From contig WIUZ02000010.1 in assembly GCA_015956445.1 (NCBI GenBank), forward strand, positions 124,001 to 188,000: a stretch of 64,000 bases of DNA, in the 5' to 3' direction. The notes beneath the pieces are model-generated. The model was given only the letters and a program-made list of their open reading frames with translations, did not search any database and was not told the DNA's origin. Each line of letters begins with the position of its first letter. Position 1 is the stretch's first letter. The position numbers were made by a program, and so were the translations under genes. Origin of the DNA: Thelephora terrestris (taxonomy: Eukaryota; Basidiomycota; Agaricomycetes; Thelephorales; Thelephoraceae). Shown piece after piece: positions 12,291 through 23,299 of the stretch.

Positions 12291-13029
12291 CGTCGATGTT
12301 CGTGGTAGGTGTGAGGAGAGGGTGTGTGGCGGACGTACTGCGGGGGAAGTCCTGAACCCGATGGGACAACTCGTGGCGCCCCGCGCTCATGCAAGCACAG
12401 CCATTCGAAGAAGAATACATCAGTCACTCACGATTAAAACATGATTCGTGGTGGAAGCATTTCATCGATCCCCGGCGTTCTTCGTTTTGCCCCCAACCCC
12501 TCCTGTCCTCCCACCCTTCCTCCATCAATGACACTCACACGAGCTACCTGACCTATTGACAGCCATTCGCAACAAGAAATAAAAGAGCGGACCACGAAGC
12601 ATACTCTTGAAGTTTTCCCGGATCCTACCCTCGTGCACGCTCTTTGGCAAGACGACGACTCCGCGTTGAACGTGCCATGAAATTATGACCTGAGCGGATG
12701 TAATAACAAGCCCTTTCGCAAATTTCTTGATCTGATAAAAGATATTGTGGGCCGCAAGTCCCAGGCGCAAACTTTGGCACGTACGATCGGCAGTTGAAGA
12801 GTCTCCTTGACTTGTCTGCTGCTTCCGAGTGGGGAATAAGCCTCGACAAGCGCGTCGTGAAACTTAGCCCACTATAGAACGCAGTGTCTTTTTATGCATC
12901 GGGAAGGTAGTCGAATACGGGTACGTACGGCGAGCAATTCCGGTTGTGGATTTCCGAAGCTGTGTTCAACCTGGTTTACAGCTGGACGATACTTGAGGGT
13001 GTTGGAAGTCAGGTTCTCAGAGGACGATC
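12291..13029. other. Intergenic, promoter side of the STAND gene
   Basis: Roughly 740 bases upstream of the STAND start. Only short frames with no domain signal are present; I see no RNA gene. The homology with 5.03 kb begins near 13030. Confidence 0.4.
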
Positions 13030-14590
13030 GGATCCATATCTTCGTCGCCGCGATCCTTGCTCCAAGTCTGGGGGATTTCCTCTGGTTTGACGTAGGAAGT
13101 AGGAGCGCAGTCGCTTAATCGTGGGGATTTACCGGCAATGGCGAACGGCTAGGTCAAACTCGGTCGTGACTTATGAAGGCCCTCCACTCTTGAATATCTT
13201 CAGAAGAGCGAGAACTTTGATGTCAGGCAATCTTGGAATGGCTCAGTCCCGGAGTCGGACACTTCAAAAAGCGAAAGGATATAGGGAGATGACAGGCAGT
13301 GAGGGTGAGAGGACAGGAATTCGAGCAAGTTTCAGCCCCTGGTGAGTTCCTTTTCTGTGTACGAACCCCCTGCGACCCACAGGCTTCACAGTCGTACGGC
13401 GCAACAGCCTTGCCGTCTCAACCCCCAAAGAAACACCAAGTTTTCCGAGCTCGGTTGCCGAAACTTATGGAGAAGACTCAAATCCTCGATGGCCAAGTTG
13501 CAGCTGGGCACCCAATTCAACTCCAGGCCCTCAAGCTTCCAGTCGCACGTACAAGGGGATCCGCTTTACCGATGTGGTTACTCGGGACGTTCACGTTTAC
13601 AAATGCATGCCCTCCTCCCAGGAGCAAGGGCGACTGCTTCGTATATCCTCAACAGCTGCCGAGCCCCGCGACATTCCAGTCATGTTGCTAGTGATTTTTA
13701 ACGGCCTTCTTACCTCCCCCTCCGCTATCGAAGATGCTAAGGAGAGTGTCGCAGAGGAACGTACTTCCCAGGATATTCCCTAGCGCTCCCTCATACGAAG
13801 TTCGGTCACATTGGCTATTCGCCTCTTCCAGTTGCTCGAGTTGCCTGAGGACTCTGTGCGCTTTGGTTGAGGAGACCTTCCGCGAAACGACGTTTGTTTG
13901 TGCGGCAACCCGAAGTCCAGGAAACAAGTCGGTTTTTTGAGTTGGTGCGTCCCGTCTCCACGTCATTGAACGCGGTTCTTCGGTTTGGCTGACCGTTCAT
14001 TCCGTTCAAGCTCCAGCGAGGGATCACCCTGCTGCGAAATCTCTTTAGTCAATGACTACGACCCTTCCCTCCTCCCTTCCCTCATCTGACGCGTGGACCC
14101 TGGGCAGCCTCGACGAAAGTTCGAGACCGGAAGTTCGAGACAGGATCCAACAATGAACACGGCCCGAGCAAACCCCGCAAGGCGTACTGCGATCTGTGTT
14201 TCCAGTTGACTGGTGTCAGGAAGCTTCTTCGGTAACGACAAGGAACTCATGGCGTATCAAATGGAGATAGAGTGAGTTTGAGCAATCGCATCGCGAACTG
14301 TTTTGCGGGCGATGTGACGATGGAGCCGACGTACGCTTCGTTTAGGCATGTGCGTCCTATCATGTACTTAATCGTGGGACGACCGAAACGGTAATACATC
14401 CCTATTTGTTCGTGCCGTACTCCACAAAATATTGCGGGGCTACGAGTGGTTATCGAGATTCGGGCTCTCAGTACTTAGCTTGACACCCGGGCTCTCGAAA
14501 TGCAAATGTTACAATCTGCAGACTCCGCGGGACACTCGCAGAGAAGATTCCTGGAAAAAGAACGGCTTCAAAGCCTGCGCCATCGCATGC
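13030..14590 (+). pseudogene. Degenerate copy C of the three-copy gene family
   Basis: The 5' part (13030-14190) aligns with copy A from 5030. The 3' part (about 13800-14590) aligns with copy B and its flank (about 7790-8560), including AYCDLCFQLTGV-like codons around 14180. Copy C therefore links A and B as members of one family. Coding patches (KKHQVFRARLPKLMEKTQIL, TYKGIRFTDVVTRDVHVYKC, GRLLRISSTAAEPRD) lie in more than one frame. The two-base loss shared with copy A is present, and the stretch between the 5' and 3' blocks is shorter than in B. It is not likely to be expressed as a full protein. Function of the family unknown. Confidence 0.55.
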
Positions 14591-14681
14591 GTGCCAGCGT
14601 TGGTCTACCACGATGAGCCAGGTCACTCTAACGGGGACCAAACGGCAGCGTACATTCTACGACCAAGACATGAAGGGATTT

Positions 14682-15955
14682 CTATGCAACAAAGAGGGCT
14701 AACGCATCATCAGGCAAACAATTCTCACCCTGCGGTATCCGATACACACTCAGTATCCTAGCCTCACAAACCAAGCTGATTCTTGCCGCCCCGTGTTTGA
14801 GCACGAGCGATTTGATATAACCCAGCAACTTCCTCAACTTTTTGAACCCCTCCTGCGCGTCCTTTTCGACTTCCGTGAGCTCGTTTTGGCCGAGCGTGAA
14901 CTTTCTGACATGGGTGAACGTGCCGTGGTCGTGAGAAGCGTGGTAGACGTATGGAGTTTGGGATAGGTACGGTTGAGGGTACATTTTCGACCATTTCATA
15001 GACGTGTTGTGGGCTTTGATCTCGAGAAGGTGCGTTTGAGGTACCTCAGACGACCCTGCTCTGATGATTCTCACGTCCAAGGGATCCAAGGTTCTCCTCT
15101 TCTCGACCCCCTTACTACTTGTAGGGAGGTAGGAGGAGTGACTTGGAGGGGTAGTGTCGTATGGAAGGGATGCATCGACTTCGAAGCGCACGACCATTCT
15201 GAGCCCATCGAAATTCTGATTGTGTGGGTGAGGATTGATTACGCCAAAGACCTGAACGGGAAGTACACACATAGGCGATGATTCGATGGTGGCTATATTC
15301 ATTCTCCAACCCTGGAACAGGGTACGTAGATGCTTCTCTGTAATTGAATGCGTAAGAGCGGCTCCGGCCGCTGGTTTCTTTGGTGACTGGCGCCCGGCCG
15401 CTCAAAAGGACGGTGTTCGCTCCCGCCAGTTGGGTATCGATCCTCCACTGGTCAGATAAGCCAACCGACCACGCGAGCAGTTTTCGTAGGCGGCCGCGGT
15501 CCGCTATAAAGTCTGCAGATGGCCAATCGAATTTTTCGGTGATGCCCTGGCCTGTCAGGTCCTCTACGGCCCTGATAAGCGGAAGTAGCGTGAGGTTGTT
15601 CATACGATGCCCGTTTTGGTCGATGAAATTGGTCCCGCTATCAAGGGGGACAGTCATAGGCATCCCCATATCTCTCCATATCCGTGGGCTCCCTATGTTA
15701 CAACGCCGATCAACCAAAGTTATGGCAGAGTTGGGCAACATTCCACTCACCAGGGACGATTATCGTAGGGTTCGGAGAGTCAACCCAGTTGTAAGATCCT
15801 ATATACATCAGGTCCCGGGGTACTATGTCCTTCTCAGACCCATCTAAAGTTTGTGGGGGGACGGTTTCTACCACGCCGTCTAGAAGACCAGTGGTGGGGT
15901 CATGCTTGCGGTTATTTCGCGCGCTAGAACGCTTGGGGAGGGGTTGCGTCGACAT
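14682..15955 (-). CDS. Unclassified fungal protein often mislabelled geranylgeranyl pyrophosphate synthetase, 386 aa
   Basis: Three exons (15751-15955, 15271-15692, 14682-15215) join in phase with introns of 58 and 55 nt. The protein has the block order I remember from a common fungal family: SYNWVDSPNPTIIVPGSPRIW (about 55-75), DSGTNFIDQNGHRM, DFIADRGRLRKLL, FRIDTQLAG-like WRIDTQLAGANTVLL, YSHHRIIAYNFDGLRMVVRF, and LEIKAHNT. Members are labelled geranylgeranyl pyrophosphate synthetase in some genomes. The aspartate-rich DDxxD motifs of a prenyl synthase are absent here, so I do not accept that function. The D...E-x-K-like arrangement (FEVDA, LEIKA) is reminiscent of nucleases, but that is only a hint. 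Start 15955 is preferred; an in-frame ATG at 15988 adds 11 residues. It is divergent from the GST gene. Confidence 0.8.
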
Positions 15956-16580
15956 GGTGGAGGGTAGTAGATCGATAGCCACTGTCAAGGACTGTGAAAG
16001 ACCTTACAACTCATTTTCGCTGGGGTTTGAATGGGAAGTGTGGCTGGTCACGAGTCGTTGTGCGAAAAGGGCCAAGCGGAATCATGATGGGTGGGGCGAT
16101 ACAATGTGCGGTAGTTCTAAGACACATTCTGCACAATGCCACTGAAAGTAGGGCGATGTAAAACAATCGGATTGTTGTGCAACGTGGACGAGCTGCATTT
16201 AGAGTGAAACGCGGAGCTTTGGCTGCAGAATGGGCGGCGCTTCCCGAAATCTTCCGGGAGTCTCCGCGTCTTTGTCACACGCCGCGAGGAGTTCGAGTCT
16301 TTGTCAGAGATGAGTGCGATCCTTTCTGCGGGTGGGAAATTCGAGATGACAAACGTTGGCCCGGGAGCGGGTTCAACTTGGGCCACTTTTGCGTTTCAAT
16401 AGCCCGACTTCTGGCAATAGCTCGGCAGCCTTTCCGCAGCGAGAGGAAAGTTCCAACACGAATCGCATGATCAAAGTACTAACGCCCTAGAGGATTCATG
16501 GTTTGTAATAATCTGGAGGGTATAAGTAGAGTCGTGGTTCCCCATTTCAATCACCAGGATCTCAGCCTACCCCTCACGTT
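15956..16580. other. Divergent promoter region between the unclassified gene and the GST gene
   Basis: About 625 bases between two gene starts that face away from each other. It holds no convincing coding segment; the GST side carries a TATA box. Confidence 0.5.
16521..16529 (+). promoter_or_regulatory. TATA box of the GST gene
   Basis: The sequence tataagtag lies 60 bases before the ATG at 16581, a usual spacing for fungal genes with short leaders. Confidence 0.5.
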
Positions 16581-17453
16581 ATGTCCAACCAGATTATCTT
16601 CTACGACGTGTCCATCCAGAGTTCTGTTCGTGCAAACAAGGGTTACGCACCAAACACACTGTACGTGTTTCCCTTGAATTGCTAGAAGTAGAACTCACAA
16701 CCGACGCTATCGGATGTCCAGCCCCGTTCGTTACGCGCTCAACTACAAGAAATTACCTTACAAGACTGTGTGGATCGAATACCACGAGATCGAGCCGGTC
16801 GCGAAGAAGCTCGGTGCAAAGGGTACTAGATTCAAGCCCAACGGGTGAGGCCGTCAATTTATTTACACCAGCCAAGACAATGCTAACGACATGATAGCGA
16901 TCCATGGTATACTGTCCCACTCATCCACGACCGGTCCACAGGCGTCGTGATGTCCGAATCTTCCGATATCGTCCAGTACCTGGACAAGCAGTACCCCTCG
17001 TCTCCTCGCGTAATCACTCCGGGGACCCTCGCCTTCGAGACCGCGTATTACAGGTACTTCCAGACCGGCGTGATGGCCAAATGGCCAGGACCAATTCACC
17101 AGTACCTGTACGAGACCATCTCTCCCGAGGCTGCCGCATTCATCAAAGGGTTGAGAGAGGCAGCCCTCGGAGACACTTTGGTTAACATCGCAAAGGACCC
17201 TCAGTCGCATTGGGACGCGTACAAGGACGCGCTCAGTCGCGTTGCGCTGCCGGTCTACGAGAAGGCGGAGGGAATTTTCCTCAAAGGGAACCAGCCAGGC
17301 TGGGCGGATTTTGTGACTGCATCCGCGTTGTTGTCTATTAAACTGTTATACGGAGCGGATTCGAAGGAATGGAAGTACATCGAGACGTGGGATAACGGCA
17401 GGTGGACCAAGCTGATCAAAGACCTGGAGCCGTATGCGCACATCGACGAGTAA
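16581..17453 (+). CDS. Glutathione S-transferase, 252 aa
   Basis: Three exons (16581-16660, 16722-16844, 16898-17453) with introns of 61 and 53 nt, all in phase. The N-terminal thioredoxin-fold half shows LPVRYALNYKKLPYKTVWIE (about 26-45), IEPVAKKLGA, the conserved cis-proline region TVPLIHD, and the glutathione-binding MSESSDIVQYLDKQYP (the SES motif contacting the gamma-glutamyl group). The all-helical C-terminal half follows (ALPVYEKAEGIFLKGNQPGWADFVTASALL, with the usual N-capping xPxWADF-like turn). The enzyme would conjugate or deglutathionylate small hydrophobic molecules in the cytosol. It resembles the fungal GSTFuA/Ure2-like groups, but I cannot fix the class from sequence alone. 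It ends tail-to-tail with the cyclin gene. Confidence 0.9.
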
Positions 17454-17999
17454 GATAGCCGAAATGCAGGTGCCAGCTCCAGAATAGAACTGCTTCGGTC
17501 GAGACTGTAGTGGCTTGGCTCAGACTTGTAGACGTTTGAACATTGCTCATCGGCCGCTCTGCTCGTCATAATGTTCTGGAATGAGGGACACTTTGGTTGT
17601 TGAAATTGCAATGGTCGCGACGACACCTGTCTAGCGAGATCCCCAACAAGGAGGAGTGCCTTTGGCTGTTCTCGTCCATCACACCTCATAGGTATCCCCC
17701 TGTCAGTTGGACTCTGGCATGGCAATGGGGATGATCAATTACAAACAAGAGACGACTCGGAAAGCGCCACAGGTACATGACCATGCAACGGGGAACATTC
17801 TCCATTTCAGAGGAGTCCGTCAATCTTTTTGACTCGAAGGCCTTGTATTTCTACAAGTCAAACAAACCTTGAGGTGCAATATGAGAACAAGACGACATGC
17901 ACATGAAAAGTGTGCGAGAGAGAGAGCCCTATCGTAAGGGTCAATAAGACGTAAAGGATGAGAGAGATAGACGAGGCAAATGAATATCGTTGTGCGATG
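17454..17999. other. Convergent 3' intergenic region
   Basis: Gap of 546 bases between the 3' ends of the GST and cyclin genes. No gene-like segment seen; a short (GA)n tract lies near 17915-17926. Confidence 0.4.
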
Positions 18000-18894
18000 T
18001 TAGCGGCGCCTGGTGGGAGGGTAAACGACAACGACAGTGTAACTGGGCTGCGGCTGGGGGATCAGTACGTTGTGGCGGGTCGTCGACCCTCCCATCCGGA
18101 CCCTGGTATGTCTTGGCGGAACGTCGCGCACGGGAGGTACCACCGCGGTCCTTGAAGGAAGCTGCGGGGAAGGACATCGAGGAAGCGGGGAGGAATATGG
18201 AGGAGGTGACAAAGGTCTCTTAGGGGATCGTTTTGGGAGCTCGTAAAGTCTGGCGATGGCATTGTAGTGTGCGAGGATTTCTTCTTCGGTGAAGCCGAGT
18301 TGCCAGTCGTGTAGCTTCAGGAATTCTCGCTCTATTGCTTCCATGTCCCACTTGCTAAACTTCGCGGGCTTGCCACGTAGCTCTGCAGCGCGAACCCAAG
18401 TAAGAGTTCGGAAATAGGGATCGCTGATATACTACGAAAAACGCGGTCAGAATATTGGCAGTTCTGCAAAATAGTGCGGGAACAAACCTTTGAAGCGACT
18501 ATGAGAGCACCAAGGAACACGCCATGTCTTCCCCAATCATGTGTTGTGCTCGTGGCAAGGAAACGTGACTTTGTCCGCGTAACATATACGAGCGCGACGA
18601 GGATAGCCGGCATCCCTCCTGGAGCATTTCTCACAAAATTCTGGGCAAATTCCCCGAAACCAGACATTCGTTTTCTCTCCTGACGATGGTGAGTTTCCTT
18701 TCGATCCCCTGGGATGTAGACTGCACCGACGACCTTCTCCGCAAGGTAGTCTACGATGAAGCAGGTGAACAAGGTGTTCATTTATGGATGTCGAGAACGC
18801 GCTCACCTACCAAAGCTTCCGTAACTTCTAAGCCAAGGAGCTGTAAGAGATATTTAGAGTGGAAGCGACGATCTGGGTGCATGGGCGGGTGCAT
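18000..18894 (-). CDS. Pho80/Pcl-type cyclin, 260 aa
   Basis: Three exons (18807-18894, 18488-18750, 18000-18431) join in phase with two 56-nt introns. Residues about 10-150 match the fungal Pho80-like cyclin box: an N-terminal helix (LLGLEVTEALVDYLAEKVV), then FAQNFVRNAPGGMPAILVALVYVTR, HDWGRHGVFLGALIVASKYI, DPYFRTLTWVRAAEL, and the closing WDMEAIEREFLKLHDWQLGF, which contains the usual helix start with the MExxFL pattern. The C-terminal 90 residues are Pro/Arg-rich and look disordered. Such cyclins bind Pho85-like cyclin-dependent kinases and steer them to substrates in nutrient and cell-cycle control. The ATG at 18894 is preferred because a TATA element lies about 50 bases upstream; a second ATG 12 bases further in is also possible. 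Confidence 0.88.
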
Positions 18895-18945
18895 GCTTTG
18901 TCGGGAGGTGGCGAGGTGGGAGGATCTGGAGGCATACCTAATGAG

Positions 18946-18953
18946 TATATATA
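18946..18953 (-). promoter_or_regulatory. TATA box of the cyclin gene
   Basis: tatatata, palindromic, about 52 bases upstream of the chosen start codon at 18894. Confidence 0.45.
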
Positions 18954-19835
18954 GGTTAGTAAAAGTGCGAGGCTGCGAAGGTGGTGGCGGGGAAAGGTAA
19001 AGTACGAACTGTGGGATAGGGTAGCGACGACTGTTGACCGGAGACTATGCGCATGGCAATGCGGAAAAATGGCGCGGTGGGATCGAGTACGAGCTTGAAG
19101 CTTGAAGCCCTCCGAGTTCGTCAACCATCTTATGACGTGCCCGCAAAGGACCAAATTGATCGCACGACCTTTGCCATGGTAGCGCGTTCTCTCCCCGGCC
19201 GTGGGTTTCCTGCGCAGGGTGAAAGTTACATCATTTACAACACACGCACTGTGACGGGTAGGGTATCGAGGGTATCGGCGGATCCCGGGCCGGGTTCTTG
19301 AGAGGGCTGAATGTCCAGAATAATGGCGGACGGGAACGTCCCCGCGCTGACCTCGCCGGAAATCTCGGAAGAAAAGATAATTTTGCCCATCGCAGCAAAG
19401 TCTGTGGCTGAGAAGAGGACGGGGTTAAGACCCGAAGCGATTAGACGCCGATCGGGGGCAGGGCAAAGGACGCCCAACGGCCCGTGCGATCAGTCTCAGG
19501 CTCATCCGTTGTGGCTCGTCGTGCAGGACGTCCAACGATTTGGCCTGTGGAGCTCACCCATGCACTCTTGCAAGTGTCGGCTGCGTGAAGTGCACAGACC
19601 GTCATCCTTTGCCATGACCTTCGCCCTACCCATCTTTGTACATCGTCAACGGCACGTTCTCCATACAGCTTTGAATTTCTACTATTTATTGCCTTTTACT
19701 AACACCCGTTCACCGCCACCATGGACCACTGGGTGTATGCTACAATTCCGGCAGGATGTGGTCTTTGGAAGAGATAAAAGGACACCCCGCTGATAACTAT
19801 CCCTCCCCCGCCGACACAGTCGAACGTGCTACAAC
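18954..19835. other. Intergenic region upstream of two divergent genes
   Basis: About 880 bases. A 160-codon open plus-strand frame at 19311-19793 has no domain signal and an atypical composition, so it is not called. The remainder is presumably promoter sequence of the cyclin gene (minus) and of the small gene at 19836 (plus). Confidence 0.4.
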
Positions 19836-20459
19836 ATGAACAACATAACTTCGCAGTCTGCTCCTCTCCTTTTCGAACCCAACTCGCTATATCTCCTGTT
19901 CATCATGCAAGGTGGACGGCCCCATTCTGGAGTCTTCCACCACCACAGCGATAACATGGGAAGACTGGCTTATACCGACGGGGGGCTACCGGGGCTACGA
20001 AAACCACGAAACCACCCCGTCTTTTTATTCGAGCTTGACTTGAATCAAAGTGAGATTCCCCTTCTCCGAACTCTGACCACCCATGACTAAATCCCGCCAC
20101 TATCAGGGATCGAAACAATGTTCAATATCATCACCGCGCACAAGGTGGCGAGTCTCGATTACCACAAATGGCTACCGAATCCACACTTTGTCTCTGCAAA
20201 GGTTTTCCTTGAGGAAGAAGACAAGTGGATGACGGATGCGTTGTGTGATCTCGACAGGGAATGGAAGCGAAAGAGGTTGGTTTGGACGCACCGCCCGGAC
20301 ACGGAACCACCAGAGTTCAGGAGACTAGCAGGGGAGTATACCCCTACCCTGATACTCGTCATGCAGGCCTATTATCTGCGACAGGCGTTGTACGGCGCTC
20401 CCCAGCCCCAGAAAAGGAACCACGAACTTGAATTGTATGCGCACGACACCTGGACTTAG
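19836..20459 (+). CDS. Hypothetical protein, paralogue 1 of a two-member local family, 188 aa
   Basis: Two exons (19836-20049 and 20107-20459) joined in phase 1 across a 57-nt intron (GTGAGA...CAG). I do not recognise the family. The N-terminal block NSLYLLFIMQGGRPHSGVFH and the continuation GRLAYTD are similar to NSVYIVVVKKHGGYNPSVGF and GYLAYAE in the gene at 24576. The intron falls at the equivalent place in the same phase in both genes. The second exon has a conserved pattern (HFVSAKVFLEEEDKWMTDAL...LDREWKRKRLVW against GLVVTEWDNWLCDVL...LDRQRKEGKLMW). No signal peptide or membrane segment is evident. The conserved pair suggests a real, tandemly duplicated gene with the terpene synthase between the copies. 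Confidence 0.65.
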
Positions 20460-21148
20460 CACACACACATTATGCCATTTTGAATACGCCCCAATATCAT
20501 GCTATCTATTGCAACTCAGGATCGCTTGCTCTCGGTTTCCATCTTGGGAGGCGTGAGTGGCTGTGGGAAAATGTCCAGTCGCCCGCGGACTTTGCCGATT
20601 CGTTCGGTTTGGGTCGCCCGATGTTTATCCGTACTGACGCAGCCCAAATCTGTGAACGTAGGGTTCAAAGAAGTACCGCCGGTCATGGAGACAAACAAAC
20701 CGATGGAAAGCACGGACTCGAAGGCGTTTTACCCCGGCTATGGTGGAAAACACTATCGCGACAACGTTCTTGGTCGTCGCGCGCGGAGCTACGAACTCAA
20801 CGCACACGGAACAAATGTGATTTCTAGCCCTCGTGGCCCGAGAATAAGTGGATCTCCACCCACGAACTTACTGGGCAATTTTGACTGGCACTAGCCTCGG
20901 TGGAAGCCTCAAAAAACCAAAGCTGCAGAAGTCTCCAAGGTTCTTTCACGCATTTGTTTGGCTCTTGTATCTTTGCCAAAGGGTCATTTCTGGGATTTGA
21001 ACGCATGGAATTCGATTAAGTGAAAAAGATACAGAAAAGTCTAACAAGGTTGCACCAGGAGATCTGGCACACCGTCTACAAATCGAAGAATCAAATTACG
21101 CGGATCGTCGAAATGAGTAGAGTAGGAGCTGAGGAGCAGACGCTCTTT
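20460..21148. other. Intergenic, 3' side of the terpene synthase gene
   Basis: About 690 bases. Two overlapping plus-strand frames of about 115-130 codons occur here (20480-20894), without recognisable domains. I see no paired splice sites that would join them to a neighbour. Confidence 0.35.
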
Positions 21149-22438
21149 CTAAAAATCCGGGACTGTAGACACGGCTGCGGCAGAGGAATTTGACGAACCG
21201 ACTGGCTCCGGGACCCCAACAGATGCCAGTTCTACTATCCCGCTCTTCTTGACTTGCAATCCCTTCTTCCCAAAGTATCGTTCAGAATCAAACGACCAGT
21301 GGAGGGTGGCGACAATCCAGTCCGCAAGACCCTCGACGTAAACTTGGATCTGCGGATCGATCTCAGGGCCCCACGATGGAAGACGGGCCCTGTTCTCGTT
21401 GAAGCGATCAAAGGATTTCTTGCAGAGGTCACCGACATAGTCCACCGCCTCCTGAAGGGTCATTCCGCGGCGATACATCATAATCGCGATCATGTTGTGC
21501 GTGTCGCCCTTTGTCTGCTCACGGCTGTACGAGAAAATATCCTGGAGAGGGTTGAAAGTGAGGACCCGATGAATACGATAATCTCGCCAAAGTTCTCACG
21601 TTTGACCAAGCAATAACATCATTCGCCGCTTCGCCCAAACCTTGAAGGATGGGATGTTCCACGACCTCGTCGGGCAGGTCTAAGCCGTTCGCGTATTCGA
21701 CCAAAGCCCAGCAAGGCTTGCAAGCCGAAGTATCCCTTCGGAGGGCGATGTAATCCTCGAGATCTGGGATAATCCCGGAAGTTCTATCACGAGCTTGGAT
21801 CGTGATAGCCTTGAAGAACAGGTCCATGGCGTGGATGAATCGTTTCTGAGAACCCGGGGAGCCTTCAGCTATGAAACGAGTCCAGTAACTATGTGGGGGA
21901 TCAGGCAAATTGACTCGTTGATCAACAGGCGAGAAACGAACCTTTTCGTTAATTTTCCGACATTAGTCTTGGGATTGTGTGTGTCTGGGTGACGATAGGT
22001 GGTCATGATCTCGTTCTCGATTGCGACTGTGCTCTTGTCGTCCATATCGTCGGAAACATCGTCGATGTGCCAGAGCCAGTTCATGAAGTCAGCGCACACC
22101 CTCAGCTTATGGAGAGGTATCGACGGGTAGCATGCACAGGCGAGCTCTAGATACACGACGAAGTGAGTATGGTGAAGCTACCGTGGATGCAGTAGGTGAA
22201 GATACAGACCTCCGGCTTTGAGACCGTGAAAGGAACTGAATGCTTTCTCGTTGCGAGAGATGTCGCTTCCGTTGATCATCCAGGCCTTGGACTCCCAGAC
22301 TACGCGAGGCAATTCTTCGTGTACACGAAGGTCTAACGTGCAGTGGGAAAAAAGGTCTGGCAGCACAAACACCCGTGGATCGGAGGTTGAGTTGACCAAA
22401 GGAGAAACACTCGGGGGAGCGATGAGGATGGAAGTCAT
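21149..22438 (-). CDS. Agaricomycete-type sesquiterpene synthase (class I terpene cyclase), 371 aa
   Basis: Four exons (22210-22438, 21942-22146, 21600-21888, 21149-21541) join in phase; introns are 53-63 nt. The Asp-rich metal motif is DDVSD at residues 105-109, inside CADFMNWLWHIDDVSDDMDD. The second metal motif is the NSE triad N241-D242-x2-S245-x3-E249, within NDIFSYSREQTKGDTHNMI. Other class I landmarks are DLEDYIALRRDTSACKP, LGEAANDVIAWSN and, near the end, WIVATLHWSFDSERYF. The length is normal for basidiomycete synthases of the Cop/Omp type. The enzyme would ionise a prenyl diphosphate, most likely farnesyl diphosphate, in the cytosol with Mg2+ and release a cyclic sesquiterpene; the product cannot be predicted. 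No P450 or oxidoreductase lies beside it, so a full biosynthetic cluster is not evident in this window. Confidence 0.92.
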
Positions 22439-22527
22439 GTTTCTCGAGTAGACGGTTGCTGGAGGACGGAGGGAGAAGTTTGGAAGGGGATCCGTTTGGC
22501 TGAGAGCTGCCTCAAAGACATGGGGGA

Positions 22528-22536
22528 TTATATACT
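22528..22536 (-). promoter_or_regulatory. TATA-like element of the terpene synthase gene
   Basis: An A/T-only stretch (gtatataat on the minus strand) about 90 bases before the start codon at 22438. Confidence 0.4.
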
Positions 22537-23299
22537 CTTCGGGTGGTAGAGCGGTTTGGCGGCGCTCGAGGCAGGGATGTAGTGGAGACGCCAAATGGAA
22601 TGCCGAGAAACGTGCTTGGCCAGTGTGACATACAGATAAGTAATCATCCCGTTCGGCACAAAAGACAAATGTTGGAAATATCACCAGGACACAAGAAGCG
22701 GCCTTCAGCGGGTCGCCTTCACTGAAAACTGGATCAAGTATCATGATTCCAGTCCCATAGCGCACAAATCAGTGGTGAAGTTGGTCCTCAAGATTCCACT
22801 GGCACTCGCCGTGGGGATCTGACCCTAAAGGCGAGGTGTCAGGTGTTCATCCCCACGACCGCATACCAGGGGGTCTTGATGTGTTTGTTAGATCGACTTT
22901 TGGTTGTGCGAATCGGGATTGGAAATCATCTTTACCCACCGCCTTTTGGTTGTGAGTCAGGCGTCCGATCCCAGCGTTACGACGCGCAGAACCCTGCAAC
23001 GCGCTCCGATCAGAGGAGGGGGAACTAGGCTCCTTCCTCTCTGCTTGGTGATACTACTGTTTTACCGACAGGGTCATGCACACATAGGGGTTGGTCAGCT
23101 TTCGTCTTCTCTGATCCCCTCGGAGTTCGCTCCCAGTCGTTCGGCCAGTGGAGAGACTGCCACGGTGACCTGCGAATGCCGCAGCCCAACCGACGCTCTC
23201 CAAGATCTTTCCAGATTGACACGCGTAAAAACCAACATCAATACTTTGGGTAGGCGAGGGTACCAGGCAGACCTCAGAGAAAGAGCCTAAACGGGGCCG
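22537..23299. other. Intergenic region upstream of the terpene synthase
   Basis: About 760 bases with only short frames; nothing recognised. Regulatory sequence for the synthase probably lies in the first few hundred bases. Confidence 0.35.

Noticed and set aside
14682-15955. Prenyl (GGPP) synthase linked to the terpene synthase
   Set aside because: The name used for relatives suggests it, but the DDxxD motifs are absent.
19311-19793. 160-codon plus-strand frame upstream of paralogue 1
   Set aside because: No family, no splice connection to the next gene, and it lies where promoter sequence is expected.
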